Positions 1-14,246 of a stretch of DNA of 64,000 nt are shown here, in pieces. The stretch's first letter is position 1. The number at the start of each line of letters is the position of its first letter. Source of the DNA: Musa acuminata AAA Group (taxonomy: Eukaryota; Streptophyta; Magnoliopsida; Zingiberales; Musaceae). Both the position numbers and the translations under genes were made by a program. Location of the stretch: positions 12,689,501 through 12,753,500 of the forward strand of contig NC_088357.1 of NCBI RefSeq assembly GCF_036884655.1, written 5' to 3'. The notes below the pieces were generated by a model that saw nothing but the letters and a program-made list of their open reading frames with translations, was not told where the DNA came from and searched no databases.

Positions 1-658
1 GGAAGGGAGAGAGAGTTTGGATCGAATCCCTCAAGTGAGAGATTGGAACATTCTTGGAGGGTCCGGATCTGAGGAGGGGGACGAGACCTCTTGAATGGTC
101 GCTGACTTGACGGAGAACGGGTAAGATGAAGAAATCGAGGAAATTTGTGGGGTTTTCATGTTCCTCTTGAACGTTTGGTGAGTTTGTGGGAGGGGGGGCT
201 ATAGATTTGAAGTGGTTAGCAAGATTGGGATTGGAATGGTTGTTGCAACTGGTTGTCAAGAGTTGTTATAAGTTGACTGTTTTTATATGATCTAAAAGGA
301 GGGAGAGGACATGTGAAATCCTTCTTCTATTCAGAATTTTTTTGGTAGATTTGTTTCTTGATGATTTTATGGAATAGAAACGGCGTTACCTCTTACAAAA
401 AAATATTTTTATTCAGATTTGGTGTGTATATCAATTTCACAGTAAAAAAAATATTCATCTTACTGTTTTCTTCTAATCTTTTAATTTTGCGAGTGAGAAT
501 TTGCGGTAGTGCATCTTTTTCTATTTGAGCAAGTCTCGTTAAGTCCATAAGCCCTCTAATTCTTCTCCAATTATACGCCTCAGGGGAACGAATATCGTCT
601 GATTTGTTCTTGGAGGTTGTTTAAGCATCATCAGAGATCTTAAACAAGCTCTGCGAAT
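1..658 (+). promoter_or_regulatory. Probable 5' leader of the PILS6 gene with a leader intron
   Basis: A good donor follows AACGG at 121 (GTAAGA), and a pyrimidine-rich acceptor ends in CAG at 581-583. This suggests a leader exon ending at 120, an intron at 121-583, and a second leader segment at 584-658 directly before the PILS6 ATG at 659. The transcription start lies at or left of the window edge. Without transcript data the intron is only inferred. Confidence 0.45.
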
Positions 659-3600
659 ATGGAGCGCTCTTTGTTGGCCGTCGTAACGGATGGTCAGAGT
701 GGGAGTAGTGAGTCCGTCTTCGCATTGATGAAGTTTGCTGTTCTACCAATAGCAAAAGTGTTTACAATGTGCTTTATGGGGTTTCTTATGGCCTCCAAGT
801 ATGTCAACATTCTTCCCGCGAATGGCCGGAAGCTTCTTAATGGGGTAAGTGATCACCTATAGTTGTACAAAATTTATTATCCCATACTTGTTTATGAAAT
901 TTCTGCATGCAAAAGAAATTTTAAGAAGCTATCCTACATTTCATCATTTTCTTTTATTTGCATTCTACACTGCAAACAATAGCAATTTAACAGCTTTCAG
1001 ATGGTAGGGTTCCTCACTAGTAATTAGTTTGTTTCCTTTAGCCAGACATGTTAAACTTGTCATGTAGGTGAAAAGCACTGTTCTAAATTGTGTTTTCAAG
1101 TCTTGAGCACAATTCTATGTATGCGACAATGGTATAAGGTGGAATGCCAGTGATATGGACACAGTAGTATCAAATGATCTATATTGTTTACCTGCAATTA
1201 AGTGGAAGTGAAAGCAAATTTTGTTAGGATTGATTCTGTTAGGTGTGATGAGTTAGTTAGTCAAGTTAAGATGGTTAAGATTTTCTACCTTTGGTCTTGA
1301 TCTTTTTACCCTAGAGACATGAACTTATATATATCTATACCTTAAACAAAGGAAAAACAACGAGGCTGATGATTCCTCCACGCTTGAGCATACAGATTGG
1401 TGATCTTTGTTCCTCGGAGTGCAGAGATTATTAGACAAAAACTGTTCCTTCCCTTCTCCTTTTCAAGGACTGAATATATAATCACCATTTTATATGAAGC
1501 ATATGTAATAAAGCATGTTTATTTGGATCCTTGATATAATAAAGCACTTGTGTTTTTATTTGATCAATAGTATTTAGTAGTCTGCTTTGGCCTCTGGGCA
1601 TTGTGCAATGGTGCACACAATCAGCAATCTATAAGGAACAGTCTCCACTGCAATGTGCCCATCACATGCTAATTATAACATTGGTGAAAAGCAAACATGT
1701 AACAAGATAATTCAAGCATGTAAATTATTCATGAACCAGGAGCAAAGCCTGTTGGATAAGGGGAAAGAAATAAATTACTACTAACTAGTCTATGAAGTGG
1801 TCAGATACCTTTTCCGTGTATTACAGTGATGGTGCTCCCATAGACAAAAGAGAATTTTTGTAATAGTTTGCTATGGTCCCAGTGAGACATGGGATGTGTT
1901 AGCCACCAAGATCCTATATCTTGTTGCATTTTCTTTATATCAGGAAAATTATATTATGATGATGTAAAGCACATTTTCATTTGTCTAAAAAAACAAGATT
2001 CAATTTGAAGTTTGCTCTTGTAGGTGCCTTCTTTGATGTGGACCATTGTCAACTTTGGTTCAATAATACATGTTATTACTTATTACTAGTGTTTGGTTAT
2101 AGTGAGTTTCAGAATATGTTGATGTTTGTTCTTTGCCTCCGCTGCTTGCTAAAAGTAATTATTCATTTTTTACCATAGTAAATTTACCAATAATCTTGGC
2201 TGTTAAAATGTTATGAATAAGCTAGTAATTGTAGTTGAGAGTTGAGCCAACAGGAATGTTGCATATTCATTTATAGTTTACACAGATGGGCTTTTAAAGA
2301 AAAAGGAGAAGTCTGTTTATGTAAGGATAAATTTGATTTCAGAGTCAGCAAAAACAAAAAAAAAAGAGGAAAGAGATTAAGGGATTTTAAAAAAAGAGGA
2401 GACTAAGGGATTATTTGTTTATCATTTTCGTATTTAATTGCAAATTCTTGGGAATTTGTCTCGTCATAATTTTTCTTGTCCTGACAAAATTGGTGACATA
2501 TTGTTCCTGATAACATCTTGCAGCTTGTCTTTTCTCTTCTCCTTCCTTGCCTAATATTCTCCCAACTTGGGCGTGCAATAACTTTGCAGAAGTTGCTCGA
2601 GTGGTAAGATTTGTTGATGGCTTCTTCATAATTCATTTTTTTTTGTATAAATTTGTCTTTTTGATCTTCATGTTTTGAATATTTGTTTCTTCCAAAATGT
2701 TTATTGCTTTACTGGTTGGGTTGTTGATTATACATGATAGATACTGGTTTTCTGTTTATGATATTCATGATTGGTACTGTTTTACTGTCTGTGATATTCA
2801 CGATAATACCCAATAGAATAGTGCTAGTATCTTGACATCCATGGCAGTGAATGCATTTTTCATGGTGAAGATTTTTCTTTTCTGTTTAAATCTATCTGTG
2901 AAAAGTTGTGTCAACACACAATCTTCAAAGGAAATTCTTAGTTTTTTTTTTTTTGTTCTATCATTTGGTGGTTCCAACTTAATTTAAATTATAGCAGGGT
3001 CAGGTTTCTTTTCTGGAATTCAAGTATTTGCTCAAAATTATGCTTTTCCTGTTTCTTGCATTTTTCTTGGTCATAAAGCCTTGAAATTTATGGTTACTTT
3101 TACTAAGGAAAGGCTGTTGACTAGCATCAATTGTATGATCTTCTTTGTTTTTCGTTATCTCATACCATGTACGAAACACAAGATATTTGTTCTGCTGCGT
3201 TGCTAAAACAAATAGTTTTATCCTCATATTCTAACCGAGTGAAAAATTGGTGAGCAGCAATACAACACACTAATATTCTACATCTGCAGGTGGTTTATTC
3301 CTGTTAATATCATTTTGGCAACCATATCAGGATCTCTTGTGGGTCTTGTCGTTGCTTCCATTGTTCGACCACCACGTCCATACTTCAAGTTTACCATTAT
3401 AAATATTGGAATTGGTAAGTCAATTATTCCTGATGAGTATCTGACATTAGTGGTTGGCAGTTTTCTTTTAAGGATTTTCTGTATATGTTAATTGTTCATT
3501 TGTTATTATTTTGAATGCATTGTTGGTTAGTGGTTTAGTGGTTGCCATTTTTATGTTTATACATCTGTCATCCTTTGGCTTATAATTATTTTCCTCTGTG

Positions 3601-6600
3601 TTTCTCCAATGAAATTTGTTAGTTGAGGTTGCTGCATTACTTCGTATAATAATCATTTGGAAGAGGCAACTAGAAATTGAAAGCAAAGGCAATATTGGTG
3701 TTCTTTTTAGATATATTAAATTAGTTTATTACTGATTCTTGGATTACTTAGCCTGCCACCAAATTCTGGTTTTAATATGTATGTTTTATGTGGCCTATCA
3801 AGGTTTTTTACTTCATCAACTATGTTAGCAAAGGTACTTGTAAAACCTTAGAACTGATTGTATTATGTGGTCACTTCAAATAAAAATCCTGTGGTTGGAA
3901 GAAGTGCAGTAAAGCACGTTGACTATATTTCTTGAAATGTTTTACCATGAATTTTGTAATTGGCAGCATGCCCCATGCCTATAGTGCCAACACTCTCAGC
4001 AAGGATTGAGATAGAGAAAGGAGGGTAATACAGTTACGGAGTCACTAATTCTTCACATTCTGGCCTTTGGAAAATGGATGCCTTGCATATGTATTTCTGA
4101 CCACCTGGTGGTTGGTTCCAGCTTGCTGACTGCTGACCAAGAGGAAACTTTTCTCTTTTGAATATCAAGAGGAGAATTGATAATTGTGAAGGAACCATAT
4201 ACAAAATGCCTTTTGTTTAAATCATGATTTTATGTATCAGGAAACACACCTGTGTCGGTCCTCGACCAGACCAACACGGGTCCAACGTAGCAACATATGA
4301 GATGCCAGCACATGCTGCAGAACCTTTTTTAAGATTTGAGTATGCATGGTACTAGGAGGCATGTGCCATGGTCCGTGCTGTCGATCCAACAGTCTGGTGA
4401 AATGTAGAGTAGAACCATGATTTACTTAACCTTCCACCAAATTCTAGTTTTAATATATGTATATTTTTTGTGGACTATGAAGATCCTTACTTGATCAATT
4501 ATCTTGGATGAGGTTCTTGTTAGCAAGGTTTGCAATATCATCCTATACATTTCAGTACAAATGGAGGTAAACTGGGTAGTATGCATAATACAGAGCTCTA
4601 TGCCGCCCAGTATGTCTGGTACAAGGCCTGTACCTTGACAAGTTTTTCTATTTTTTTCAGTTCTTTTCAGGTTTCTTCTGAAACTCGGTACCAACCAGCG
4701 TACCAACACTCAGTACACTGGTATGAACCAGTATGATATCGATTGATTCCCATACTGGCCCATTAGAACTTAGAACTGGTTTTATCATGTGGTCATTATA
4801 GGTGCTTCTTCAAGCAATATTATGAGAAGTTCAGATAAGAATTCAATGCTTGGAAGAAGTGCAGTAGAGCACATGATTGACAATATTGTTTTAAATGTTT
4901 TACCAGGAATTTTATATTCGCAGCATGTCCCATGCCTATAGTGCCAACAAGCATCAAGAGAGAGAGAGAGAGAGAGAGTGTGTGTGTGTGTGTGTGTCAT
5001 GCTGTCATAGGCTCACTAATTCTTCACATGCTGACCTTTCTTGCATCTGTTGTTCTGACCACCTGGTGGTTGGTTTCAACTTGCTGGCAGCCCATCAAGC
5101 CCCCAAAGAAACTCCTTTATTATTATTATTGAGAGGAGAAATGCCAATCATTTAGGAACCATCTCTGGAATGTCTTCCTTTTGTTTTAAATGGTACAGGG
5201 TTTGATTATTTCCCTACTCTGTTTAAAAGCAAAAAAGAGTGCTTTCTTTTTCCTTTTCATTTTTCAGAGAGGGTGTTGGGGGATGTAGGGTAGATTGCAG
5301 AGTGAAAAGTATAGATGGTATACTTGTTATAGATCATATTAGTCACCCTTGTATTTGACTGTTGCAACTTGTCAGAAAGTTGCTATTATGAATTTTAAAC
5401 TTGCTTTAATCTTGAATACAGGAAACATTGGGAATATACCTCTTGTTCTGATTGCTGCTCTATGTCGAGACAAATCAAACCCTTTTGGTGACAGTGACAA
5501 ATGTAGCCAGGATGGGAATGCTTACATCTCATTCGGTCAGTGGGTAAGTATAACAGTTCTTGCTACATAGTAGATCTTCTTTATGCCTTTTATCTTATAG
5601 ATAGGCCATTTTCTGTTCCAATTCTTTATGTAAAATCTATAATAAGTGATTTGTTTAATGACTTTTTATTCTTGACTTTTTCATTGTTTGCTATAAGATT
5701 ATTGGTTTATATATATCTTATCTTCCATGTTGAGGAAATGTTCTGGTTGTCAATTCATGTATAAACATGAGTCTCTAATGCAGATAATGTGTAAAATTAA
5801 TCCTTTAAAGTCCATTTTTTGAGTGAATAGAACTGAGAGTTCCTCCAACGTCATTTGTTATCAAGCCCCTAGTTTTAGATGATTTTGTTCATTAAGAGGT
5901 TTCTTTCATTCAAGTAGGCATTAAAGTTAGCTAACTTATATTTTGTAGATGAACAAAGAGATATATTTGAGCAAATTATCAAGCCTAAATTGTGCACCAA
6001 ATGGATGCACTGGGCCAATGACAACATGTTCGTTTGAAGCAAATGGCACTCTTTTAGATACAAAATCTTCTGCCAATTTCTCGATCCAAAGCACAGGCTT
6101 TAGAATTAGGCTGCAAAGCTATTCATGTAACTCAATCTTTGTACTTCTTTCTATATGTAATAGTCACACTGAAGAATTTTCTTGGTTTTAAGTTGATGTA
6201 GGAAAGTTACAGGACTATTCAGGTTAAAATGATGCTTCAAATTGTCAATGACTTAACCTATATATGTTGTGGCTCAGTGCATCTTTAGGAACAGGGTTAT
6301 GTTGTTGATTGCTTTGGTGTTTATCCAGTTATAGTCCTGATGAAATTAAGACCACCTCTGTCCTTTTCCTTACTCTTCTATATGGTCCATCTAATTCTAC
6401 TTCATCCTTTGCAATATTTTTATTACTTGCATTCCACCTCCATTAGAGTTGGACCATACTAAGACCGTCAAGGGAAAAATATGAAGGTTCACCAGTCGTT
6501 TTTTTCCTTAACGCTTTATGTATCAAGGTTCCCCCCCTCTTTATATTTCAATGCCTGCATCATTGGTCGTAAATTTGTGTAAGCCTATTAAAGAAACTTG

Positions 6601-8040
6601 ATTTGTTTTTTGAAGATTGGTCAAAGTGAGCTCAAGCATCAAAAGAGATGGCTGAGTTTATAATAGAATTAGAAGAAATTCTACCTAGCAATTATGAAAA
6701 GATATTTTTTTATATTTTATGCATTGGGAACTGGTAGCTTTTTTTGGGAATTCAATCTTTGTTATAAACACAACTTTTTGCCTATGATCAGAAGTCTTCA
6801 GAGTTATAGAATCTATTTTCTTTTAAAGCTAGAGTTATAGAATCTTATTGTCACATGATAACTATGCATATAATCATCCTGTGTCAGCAGATTTGAAGGC
6901 CATAGTAATCTTATAAGCTTTTAATTGTGGATGTTACAGGTAGGTGCAATAGTCCTGTATACCTATGTGTTTCAGATGCTTGCACCACCACCAGGTGAAA
7001 CCTTTGATGGGGCAGATGAGGAGAAACTTCCAACAAAGGTCCCTGTAAATGACTCCGTGTCTGATCAAGTGCCATTGCTGACTTCTAAGGAGCCTGAAAT
7101 TACTGGTCATGAATCTTCAAGACAAGGGAGAGTAAGGGAAACCCATATATTATCTGGCCTATCATGCTTTATGCTGATTGTAGTGTCAAGTCTTGCATAT
7201 TTCCTAGTCAACGATGCAGTTTGATTTTTTTATCTTTCTAAAATTTGTTCAGTGGCATTACTAATTTTTATCTGTAATTTCATCATCCTGATTAATTCTT
7301 TTTCAAGCATCATGACTGCTTTTGTTGATAAGCAAAATTAGGTGTTTTGACACCAAAATTGGAATCATACTTGGTGTTTTGGCACCATGTATTCCATAAC
7401 CATTTTACTTAGAAATATAATTATGTCTAGATAATGCTGGTTATAGTCCAGGCCTTTCGACCAGTGCCTCAATGCACACTGTACCCGGTTTGACTCATCC
7501 TAATCGACAGACTTGGCCAAGTCAAGATAGAATTTGCCTAATTTTGCCTTGCTGTGCCTCCAAGGGGATGAAATAGCAGGCAGTAGCAGTGTAGAATGTT
7601 TTTTGTCTTAGCCCTCCATAGTTGAAAAAAAAAAGAACACAGAAGAGGAATAATGCTGATCCCTTTGTTGCTTGTTGCTGCATGCACGCTTGGTGAAGGG
7701 GAAAAAAGAAAGGGTGCATGAGGTCCATCTTTTGTGTGACCACTCCCTTGGAGGTAGCCATGGGAGTTGGGACTATTATCCCATTAACTACTCCCATTTA
7801 CTTATTTTGATATTTTAATTAAATTTATTTATTTAAGTTTTGGATATTTGTAGATGAAATTTTAATTCATAAGTTTTAGTGGCGATCTAGGGTTATTCTT
7901 CATCAGTGATTATACTATTTTTTTTTAATATAGATAGTTTACTAAACCAAGGATTGAAATATCGTACCGTACCAAAGTTTCGAAATTCGTTCGGTATGGT
8001 ACGGTACTATACCGAGTGGTATACTATTCGGTATACCGTT

Positions 8041-8107
<67 letters not shown>

Positions 8108-11100
8108 TAAAAAAAAAAGTACGACGTCGCCTTTATATATATTATTTATTTTTATTTATTTATTATATTTATTTATATATAAAATTAAAAAAATCTACGA
8201 CGTTACCTCATTTTTTCTACGATGTCGCCTCTCAGTAGCGAGCGATCCGTGTACCAATCTGCTGAAGGGTCGGTACGTACCGCTCGATACGGGCGGTATT
8301 ATTCGAAATTGAAGACCTTGTACTAAACTTAATAACATATTAGTTTATTTTATACTTTTAATTGTTTTAATATGTATCCTAGTCCTATTTTATTGCACTT
8401 CTACTTCGGGTACTTGGTTGGTTACACATCCGAGTTCAATGCTCATGTCTGTTCATGCTGCTATCACATACTACTTATACATGCATAAAACCAGGCTTTA
8501 TGGGATTCTTATTCAAGAATCTCTCTGCAAGGAGCATTTGCTTGTATTGAGCACATTGTGCCTTATTGCTTTTAATCAAAGCTAGTTGACACTACTGATA
8601 GCAAGCTCTCATTTGATTATATGACTCTTGTCAATTTAACCGTTTGATGTGAACTTGCTGCTAGATCTGCATAGTAGGATAACTTAAATATTTTGCAAGA
8701 GTGTAGATTTTTGACATGGTAGAACATTGTTCGGTGTATGGTGTGCTGCTAGGTGAAGTAAAATGCTTGTTGTTGTGTACTCTAGTACTTGTAAACTTAT
8801 AGAGAATCTAAGCTGTGATTAAGGAGAAAAGGAAAGGGGATTCCTTATGGTTTAAGAATTTATATTATGACTCATTTTTTTCTTGTGGTTAAATTGAGCT
8901 CTTGACTTATGTGACTGGACTGTTCTTGATCTTTTATTTAATGCAGCTAATTGAGCACCTATGCTACCTAGTCGAAAAGCTAAAGATAAAGCAAGTTTTT
9001 CAGCCTCCTATTATTGCCTCGGTAAGTAGTTATTTGAACTTAAATATTTGAATTGCATTTTGATGATTTAGTTTCCAAAGAACCTACCTTATGGTCATTA
9101 GATTATTAAGAAAGAATGATGTTGGCCTGCCTAAGCGATAATTTTTTATTGTAATATCATGAATGATGACGCTTCTTTTTCTTTTTTGACAACTTCATCT
9201 TCATTTCATATGCAATTATAGCTTGACTGATCAAGCTAAAGAGAGGCATTATTGCACTAGCCTTTATTGGAACACCTTATTCTGACGGTGAACTGATCCC
9301 TTTATTTTGAAGAAACTAATACATGCATATTAAGACATACATGTGACTTTCAGTCAAGGTCTACTGTACCGAACCATACCGCTCGGTATGGGCGGTACGT
9401 ACCGGTCCGACAGGTTGTTGGTACGCGGACCGCTTATTACCGGTCCGAGTGCACTGTAGCACTGTAGCAGTGCTACAGTACTCGGTACACCTGGGTGTAC
9501 CGCTCGATATACCGTACCATACCGGTACCGAGCCCAGATCGAAATACCGGTACGGTACGGTATTGGGAACCTTGCTTTCAGTAATATAGTACATTTCACA
9601 TATTGGTTTAAATAAATATAATCTCATTCGTTAGAGTAAATTTCATCAATCTTTCAATTTTTCTTGTTTGATTGTTGAAGGTCAGAAAGTTTTTTTTTTT
9701 TATTCTACAGATTTAATTTTGGATTTTTTTTAAATTACTGTGGTTGAAGTTTGCCTGTGGTCGTGACATTGTTTGCATGATTGGTTTCTTGATGATTGCA
9801 ACTGAACAATATTTATATATTGCAACAGGTCCTGGCAATTGTAATTGGCATTGTTCCATTTCTGAAGCACCTCATCCTAACAGATGATGCCCCATTCTTC
9901 TTTTTCACTGACAGCTGCCTTATTCTTGGGTACTATTCTGTTCTGTTATTATGGTGTTACTTGTGTTCTTTTCTGTTGCATTAAAGATTTTATTGTTTAA
10001 TGCACATTTTCTCAATTTAATAAGCGAAGTAAAAGCTTCGTTGAAAACATAGGTATTGTAAATTTTAAAAATAGGACACAAGATTCCATGAGGCTGGTTA
10101 CTCCCAAGCAAACATGGTCAGGTTAGAGCATAGTCTTTTTAACAGGACCAAGCTGTGTGGTCTTGTTAACTTATTAAAAATCATATAGGTAATATGAGAC
10201 AACAAGCATGGTCTATGAAGGAAGCCTTGTTTGATAGCATGTAGAAGTTAATGTTGACCAGCCTTGCAGAAAAAAGAGATGTGTAGGTCGAAAAGTGAAC
10301 AAAAAGCTTTTGAAGTCGTATTAAGATAAATACTTACTGCAATTCATCTTGGAGAAATTTAGAGTGTCAAGTATGATGATTCAGTTGGAATTTATTTGAT
10401 AAGTGTTGTTCATATTGTTGTAGTCAATTCTTATTGTTGGTATACTGAGTTAATGAGGTGAGCTTGAGGCTAAATCAAGCTGAGAAGCTGGTAGCTGAAA
10501 AAATGACTTCATTTTCTTGCATGGTTATGCTATGTTTTGGGACTCTTTTCAGTTAAAATGGAAGATACATGTGAATTTTAGTATATATACTAGTTATACT
10601 TCATATTGATCCATACTCATTCACAGGGAAGCAATGATTCCATGCATTTTGCTTGCCTTGGGTGGTAATCTCGTTGATGGTAAGTCTTTACAATTATCAA
10701 GCTAACATTATCTTAGGCGTATATCAAATTCATATATTCAATCATATTTCAAGAGTCTTTAATGTCACTGTCAACAAGTAAGGCTATTGTGGACCTTATT
10801 GCTATTTCTTGCATAAATTGTCTACTTTTCTGTACATGTAAATCCAAAGACATGTTTTTCATTTTGGAATGTGTAAAATAATAATTTGTTGGCACCTCTT
10901 CCTGGGAACTAAAATCCAAGATTATAAGATAACATTGACAATTATTTTAAAAGTTATCCAGTGATGCATGGTAGTAAAAGTATATGCTAAAAGCTATTCA
11001 ATGGGATTTAATTTGTCTTGTCTAGCGCTACCCAGTAAGCCGAGCATGGCATTCTTTTCCAGTGATGTGCATTTTCAAAAGTCGAAGAAATAGTTCAAGT

Positions 11101-11894
11101 GCATATTGTCATATCTTGTGCCTGTTGTGTTCTTCAACCTTTGTTGCTTTCCAGGTCCTGGTGCAGGGAGTAGAAGACTTGGGTTAAGAACGACTGTGGC
11201 TATCATATTTGGGCGATTGGTCTTGGTTCCTCCTGCAGGGCTTGCCATTGTCACTGTTGCGGACAAGCTTGGACTTTTTCCCAGGGATGACAAAATGTTC
11301 AAATTTATCCTCCTGCTGCAACACACAATGCCCACCTCGGTCCTTTCTGGTATTAACCTTCACCTTTAGTTGTTATTGATGATGAAACCATCTTTAGACC
11401 TGCTTTTATGTGAACAAAATGTAGTGTTAAAACCTTGTGAATTCCTTTTTTCGTTCACACCAAGATGATGCAGAACCTTGTGGTCGATGTAGTTGACTTT
11501 TGGAGTTTTATCTTATAGAATTTTTACTCCACTTCTCTTTTTAAGTCCTTTGGAATTGACATTCGATTTAAGATTCTATCTTATGTCAATATTGGTCTTA
11601 GCTCCGATAATTACTGGTTACGTTGCTAGGAAGTACGAACCATTTGTTTTCTTTTTCGTGAGCCACAATTAAGATGAAGTATCCAAATTCTTTATACTTG
11701 TTCTTTACTATGTTGTTGCAAAGAGACAGATCATCTCATGAAAGGGTTTTTAATATTCCAATTTTGTTACAGGTGCAGTTGCCAGTTTAAGAGGCTGCGG
11801 AAAGGAAGCAGCTTCTGTTCTATTCTGGGTTCACATTTTTGCTGTCTTCTCCATGGCTGGATGGATTGTTCTCTATCTGCGCTTACTTTTCTAA
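659..11894 (+). CDS. PILS6: PIN-LIKES auxin carrier, PILS6-type (10 coding exons, 416 aa)
   Basis: Coding exons are 659-844, 2524-2603, 3290-3414, 5422-5543, 6940-7131, 8947-9021, 9829-9929, 10627-10679, 11155-11349 and 11773-11894. All have GT-AG borders and kept phase; the total is 1251 nt. The protein has the membrane-transport (Mem_trans) layout: a hydrophobic N-terminal half (about residues 20-170), a polar central loop largely encoded by exon 5 (residues 172-235), and a hydrophobic C-terminal half. Visible landmarks are VLPIAKVFTMCF, KYVNILPANGRKLLNG, WWFIPVN, NPFGDSDKC, AYISFGQW, LGGNLVDGPG, RLVLVPP, LLLQHTMPTSVLSG and MAGWIVLYLRLLF before the stop. Conserved length and landmarks match the PILS6 branch best. 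PILS proteins act at the ER membrane in intracellular auxin homeostasis (family knowledge). No lesion is seen, so the gene is probably functional. Subfamily number is less certain than family. Confidence 0.94.
4519..4766 (+). repeat. GGTACC-rich dispersed repeat, copy 1
   Basis: This insert interrupts segment B of the intron duplication, while segment A lacks it, so both edges are visible. It starts AAGGTTTGCAATATC and contains repeated GTACC/GGTAC and CAGTATG/CATACTGG elements. It belongs with the copies at 7947, 9357 and 46403. Confidence 0.55.
4957..4997. repeat. Compound (AG)n(TG)n microsatellite
   Basis: An (AG)11-like tract passes directly into a (TG)n tract inside PILS6 intron 3. The overlapping reading frames here encode only low-complexity repeats and are not genes. 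Confidence 0.95.
7947..8315 (+). repeat. GGTACC-rich dispersed repeat, copy 2, split by an (AT)n tract
   Basis: It begins AAGGATTGAAATATCGTACC and is dense in palindromic GGTACGGTAC, GGTATACC and CGGTACGTACCG motifs up to about 8300. A pure (AT)n run occupies 8043-8104. It lies in PILS6 intron 5. The AT run gives long Tyr-Ile repeats in translation, which are artefacts. Confidence 0.65.
9357..9577 (-). repeat. GGTACC-rich dispersed repeat, copy 3 (inverted)
   Basis: On the minus strand it opens AAGGTTCCCAATACCGTACC and closes near GGTTCGGTACAGTAGACC, matching the opening of copies 1 and 2. It holds several self-complementary GGTAC/CGGTACCG blocks and a small GC-rich centre with repeated CACTGTAG. 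It lies in PILS6 intron 6, opposite in orientation to copy 2. Confidence 0.65.
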
Positions 11895-13343
11895 GCCTCG
11901 TACAGTCTCACCAATGTGGTACAACTCTTACCTTCTCTATTTCGCTATGTTCGCACACACTTTTCTGGTGAATCTTCAATAATGGAAGAAGATAGATGTT
12001 ATGAGCAAAGTTTTAAACATGGTTCGGATATGGTATTATCAGGCAATAGGTAATTTGTACCTTACCACTTGACATCATTAAATAAAGTTAAATCAAATTT
12101 GATTGATAATATCGGTACAACTAATATTTAAATCCTTAGTGGCATCAAGCTATATGTTTAATACCAGTGTCTGATAGGACCGATCGATTGACATAATCGA
12201 TACAACTGATATTTAAGTTCTTTGTGATTATGAATGAATTACTCCCTGTTCTACTCAAGGCATGGTGATAAATCTTCAGAGAAATGCTGATTTATTCCTC
12301 TCTCTTTCTTTTTTTCTTTTTTTTTTCTCTTCCCTTCAGGTTGATGTACATATTTGCCCACCTGAGTAACACATCAATAGGAATATATAGATATACATCT
12401 GCAGCAGCAGGTCCTTTGACTGATGACATCGGTTTTCCTACAACAACAAAAAAAATGCACTAGTCATTCGATGCCGAAAACATTATCATTATCTTGCAGA
12501 GAATCTTCTGTCCATTGAGAGGATCCAATTAAGATCAAGCACTTGCTGACTTCATCTCTATCACAAGCTATTATTGGTTTAATATTTGTAGTGACTCCTT
12601 GGAACCGTTCCAATATTAATTTTGGTTATATTAGATTGAATTGTAAGGATTCTTCAGCTGTTGCATTAATCACCTAATAATCATTTTTTTGATGTGTCTC
12701 CAATCTCTCTTAAATTAAACACAGCTTATGAGTCTCATAGCTACTATTTGGAATAACTAAAACCCTTAAGAAAGATTTTGTTCAAATTTGGAAATTATAG
12801 GGTATTATTTGCATTTAGTTGATGAACAATCAAACGGACAAATATGCTTAATTACATAGATTAGTATTTGTGTGCACTTCCCTGACTTGTTACCCCCAGT
12901 GAATTTGATCATGCAGTCCTCCTAAATCCATTCTGTAAATATTTGCAAAAACCTGACTTGCTACCCCCAATGAATTTGATCCGATATTTATTTTAAATAC
13001 ATTATTATTTTCATGAAATCTCTAAACTGACAGTTGTCATCCAAATTCCATTGATTTACCCATTAACACTTGCCTGTTTGTTCCTTCGTTCCACATGAAC
13101 TATCGATTATTGTGCTTTTTATCCTTGTAAAGGCTGAAATTATCATATTAGACCGGAGAAATTTGAAGTATAATATTATATATCCATCCACATACCCAAA
13201 TCCTTCACACGTGGCATCTAACAAATTAATTTATTGATTTAAACTAAAAATAAAGATATAAATTATTTAAATACTCATAATGTACACTAAATTTTATATA
13301 TATATATATATATATATAATTATTTGAAAGTTATAAGGGTAAT

Positions 13344-13377
<34 letters not shown>

Positions 13378-14205
13378 ATATACATATACATATGGGTGTC
13401 ATAAATAGTAGAAGATCAAAAGTTATTGTATTGATCAAAATAATTTAAATTATTTATGATAAAAAAAAATTATTAAGTTAAAATAAAATATATTTACGAT
13501 ATGTTTTGATTGTCTTTTACTTAAACTTTGGGAGCATCCTACTCTTCAAATTCGATTCAAGAAAAACCCCTAAGATCACCTTAAAAATAAGAAAAACTAA
13601 TTAAAATACTAATTTATACCTATAAACTTGTCTGCTGGATTGAAGGATTGAGATTATCGAAATAAACATTATTGTCCCACTTATAAATAAAATATCTTAC
13701 ACTCCTTTATACAATTAACCTAAAAGATTGAAATCCTAAATCGAGCCAATGGAGTTACTATACTCTGTTTGTTGAATGATTAACGGAGTTGCACAAACAA
13801 ACTTCTTAGCGTTGCACCCGTAAATAAACTATGTTAAATTCAATTCTGCAATTTATCTCGACATTAACCATATAGTCCGATCTGATATATGAAATCGAGT
13901 TTAACATAATTCATGTACGAATGTAATGCTTGAAGTTTGTCGAACTCGTCTCCAAAATTTTAAGATAAAAATAATACACAAATTATAAATACTTATTTTA
14001 TTGGTATTTTTTAGTTATTTTAGAGATTTTTAAGTCAATTTGGTGGAAGGTGAACCAAATTCGGCTAACCTAAAATAGAGTTCAAGTGAATCGGTTCAAC
14101 GGCTTTTGGAGCATTTACGGGTTTCACCCACCATAATTAATAAGACTTTTCTCGTTTAATTGCCGGTTACAAAACCTACTCGGGACTTCTGTGAGTTGAA
14201 TTTGA

Positions 14206-14246
<41 letters not shown>

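Larger units (their letters stand above)
3735..5165. repeat. Diverged direct duplication inside PILS6 intron 3
   Basis: Segment A (about 3735-4200) and segment B (about 4420-5165) share, in the same order, CACCAAATTCT, TTAGAACTG, TTGGAAGAAGTGCAGTA, CCCATGCCTATAGTGCCAAC, TCACTAATTCTTCACAT and GACCACCTGGTGGTTGGTT. B is longer because it carries an inserted repeat (about 4519-4766) and a compound microsatellite (4957-4997). Confidence 0.75.

Noticed and set aside
1..60. tRNA-like TTCGAATCC-type phrase
   Set aside because: No matching acceptor or anticodon arms surround it, and no tRNA was found anywhere in the window.
7906..8312. Open frames with long Tyr-Ile repeats
   Set aside because: They are translations of a pure (AT)n microsatellite; the same holds for 28624-28845.
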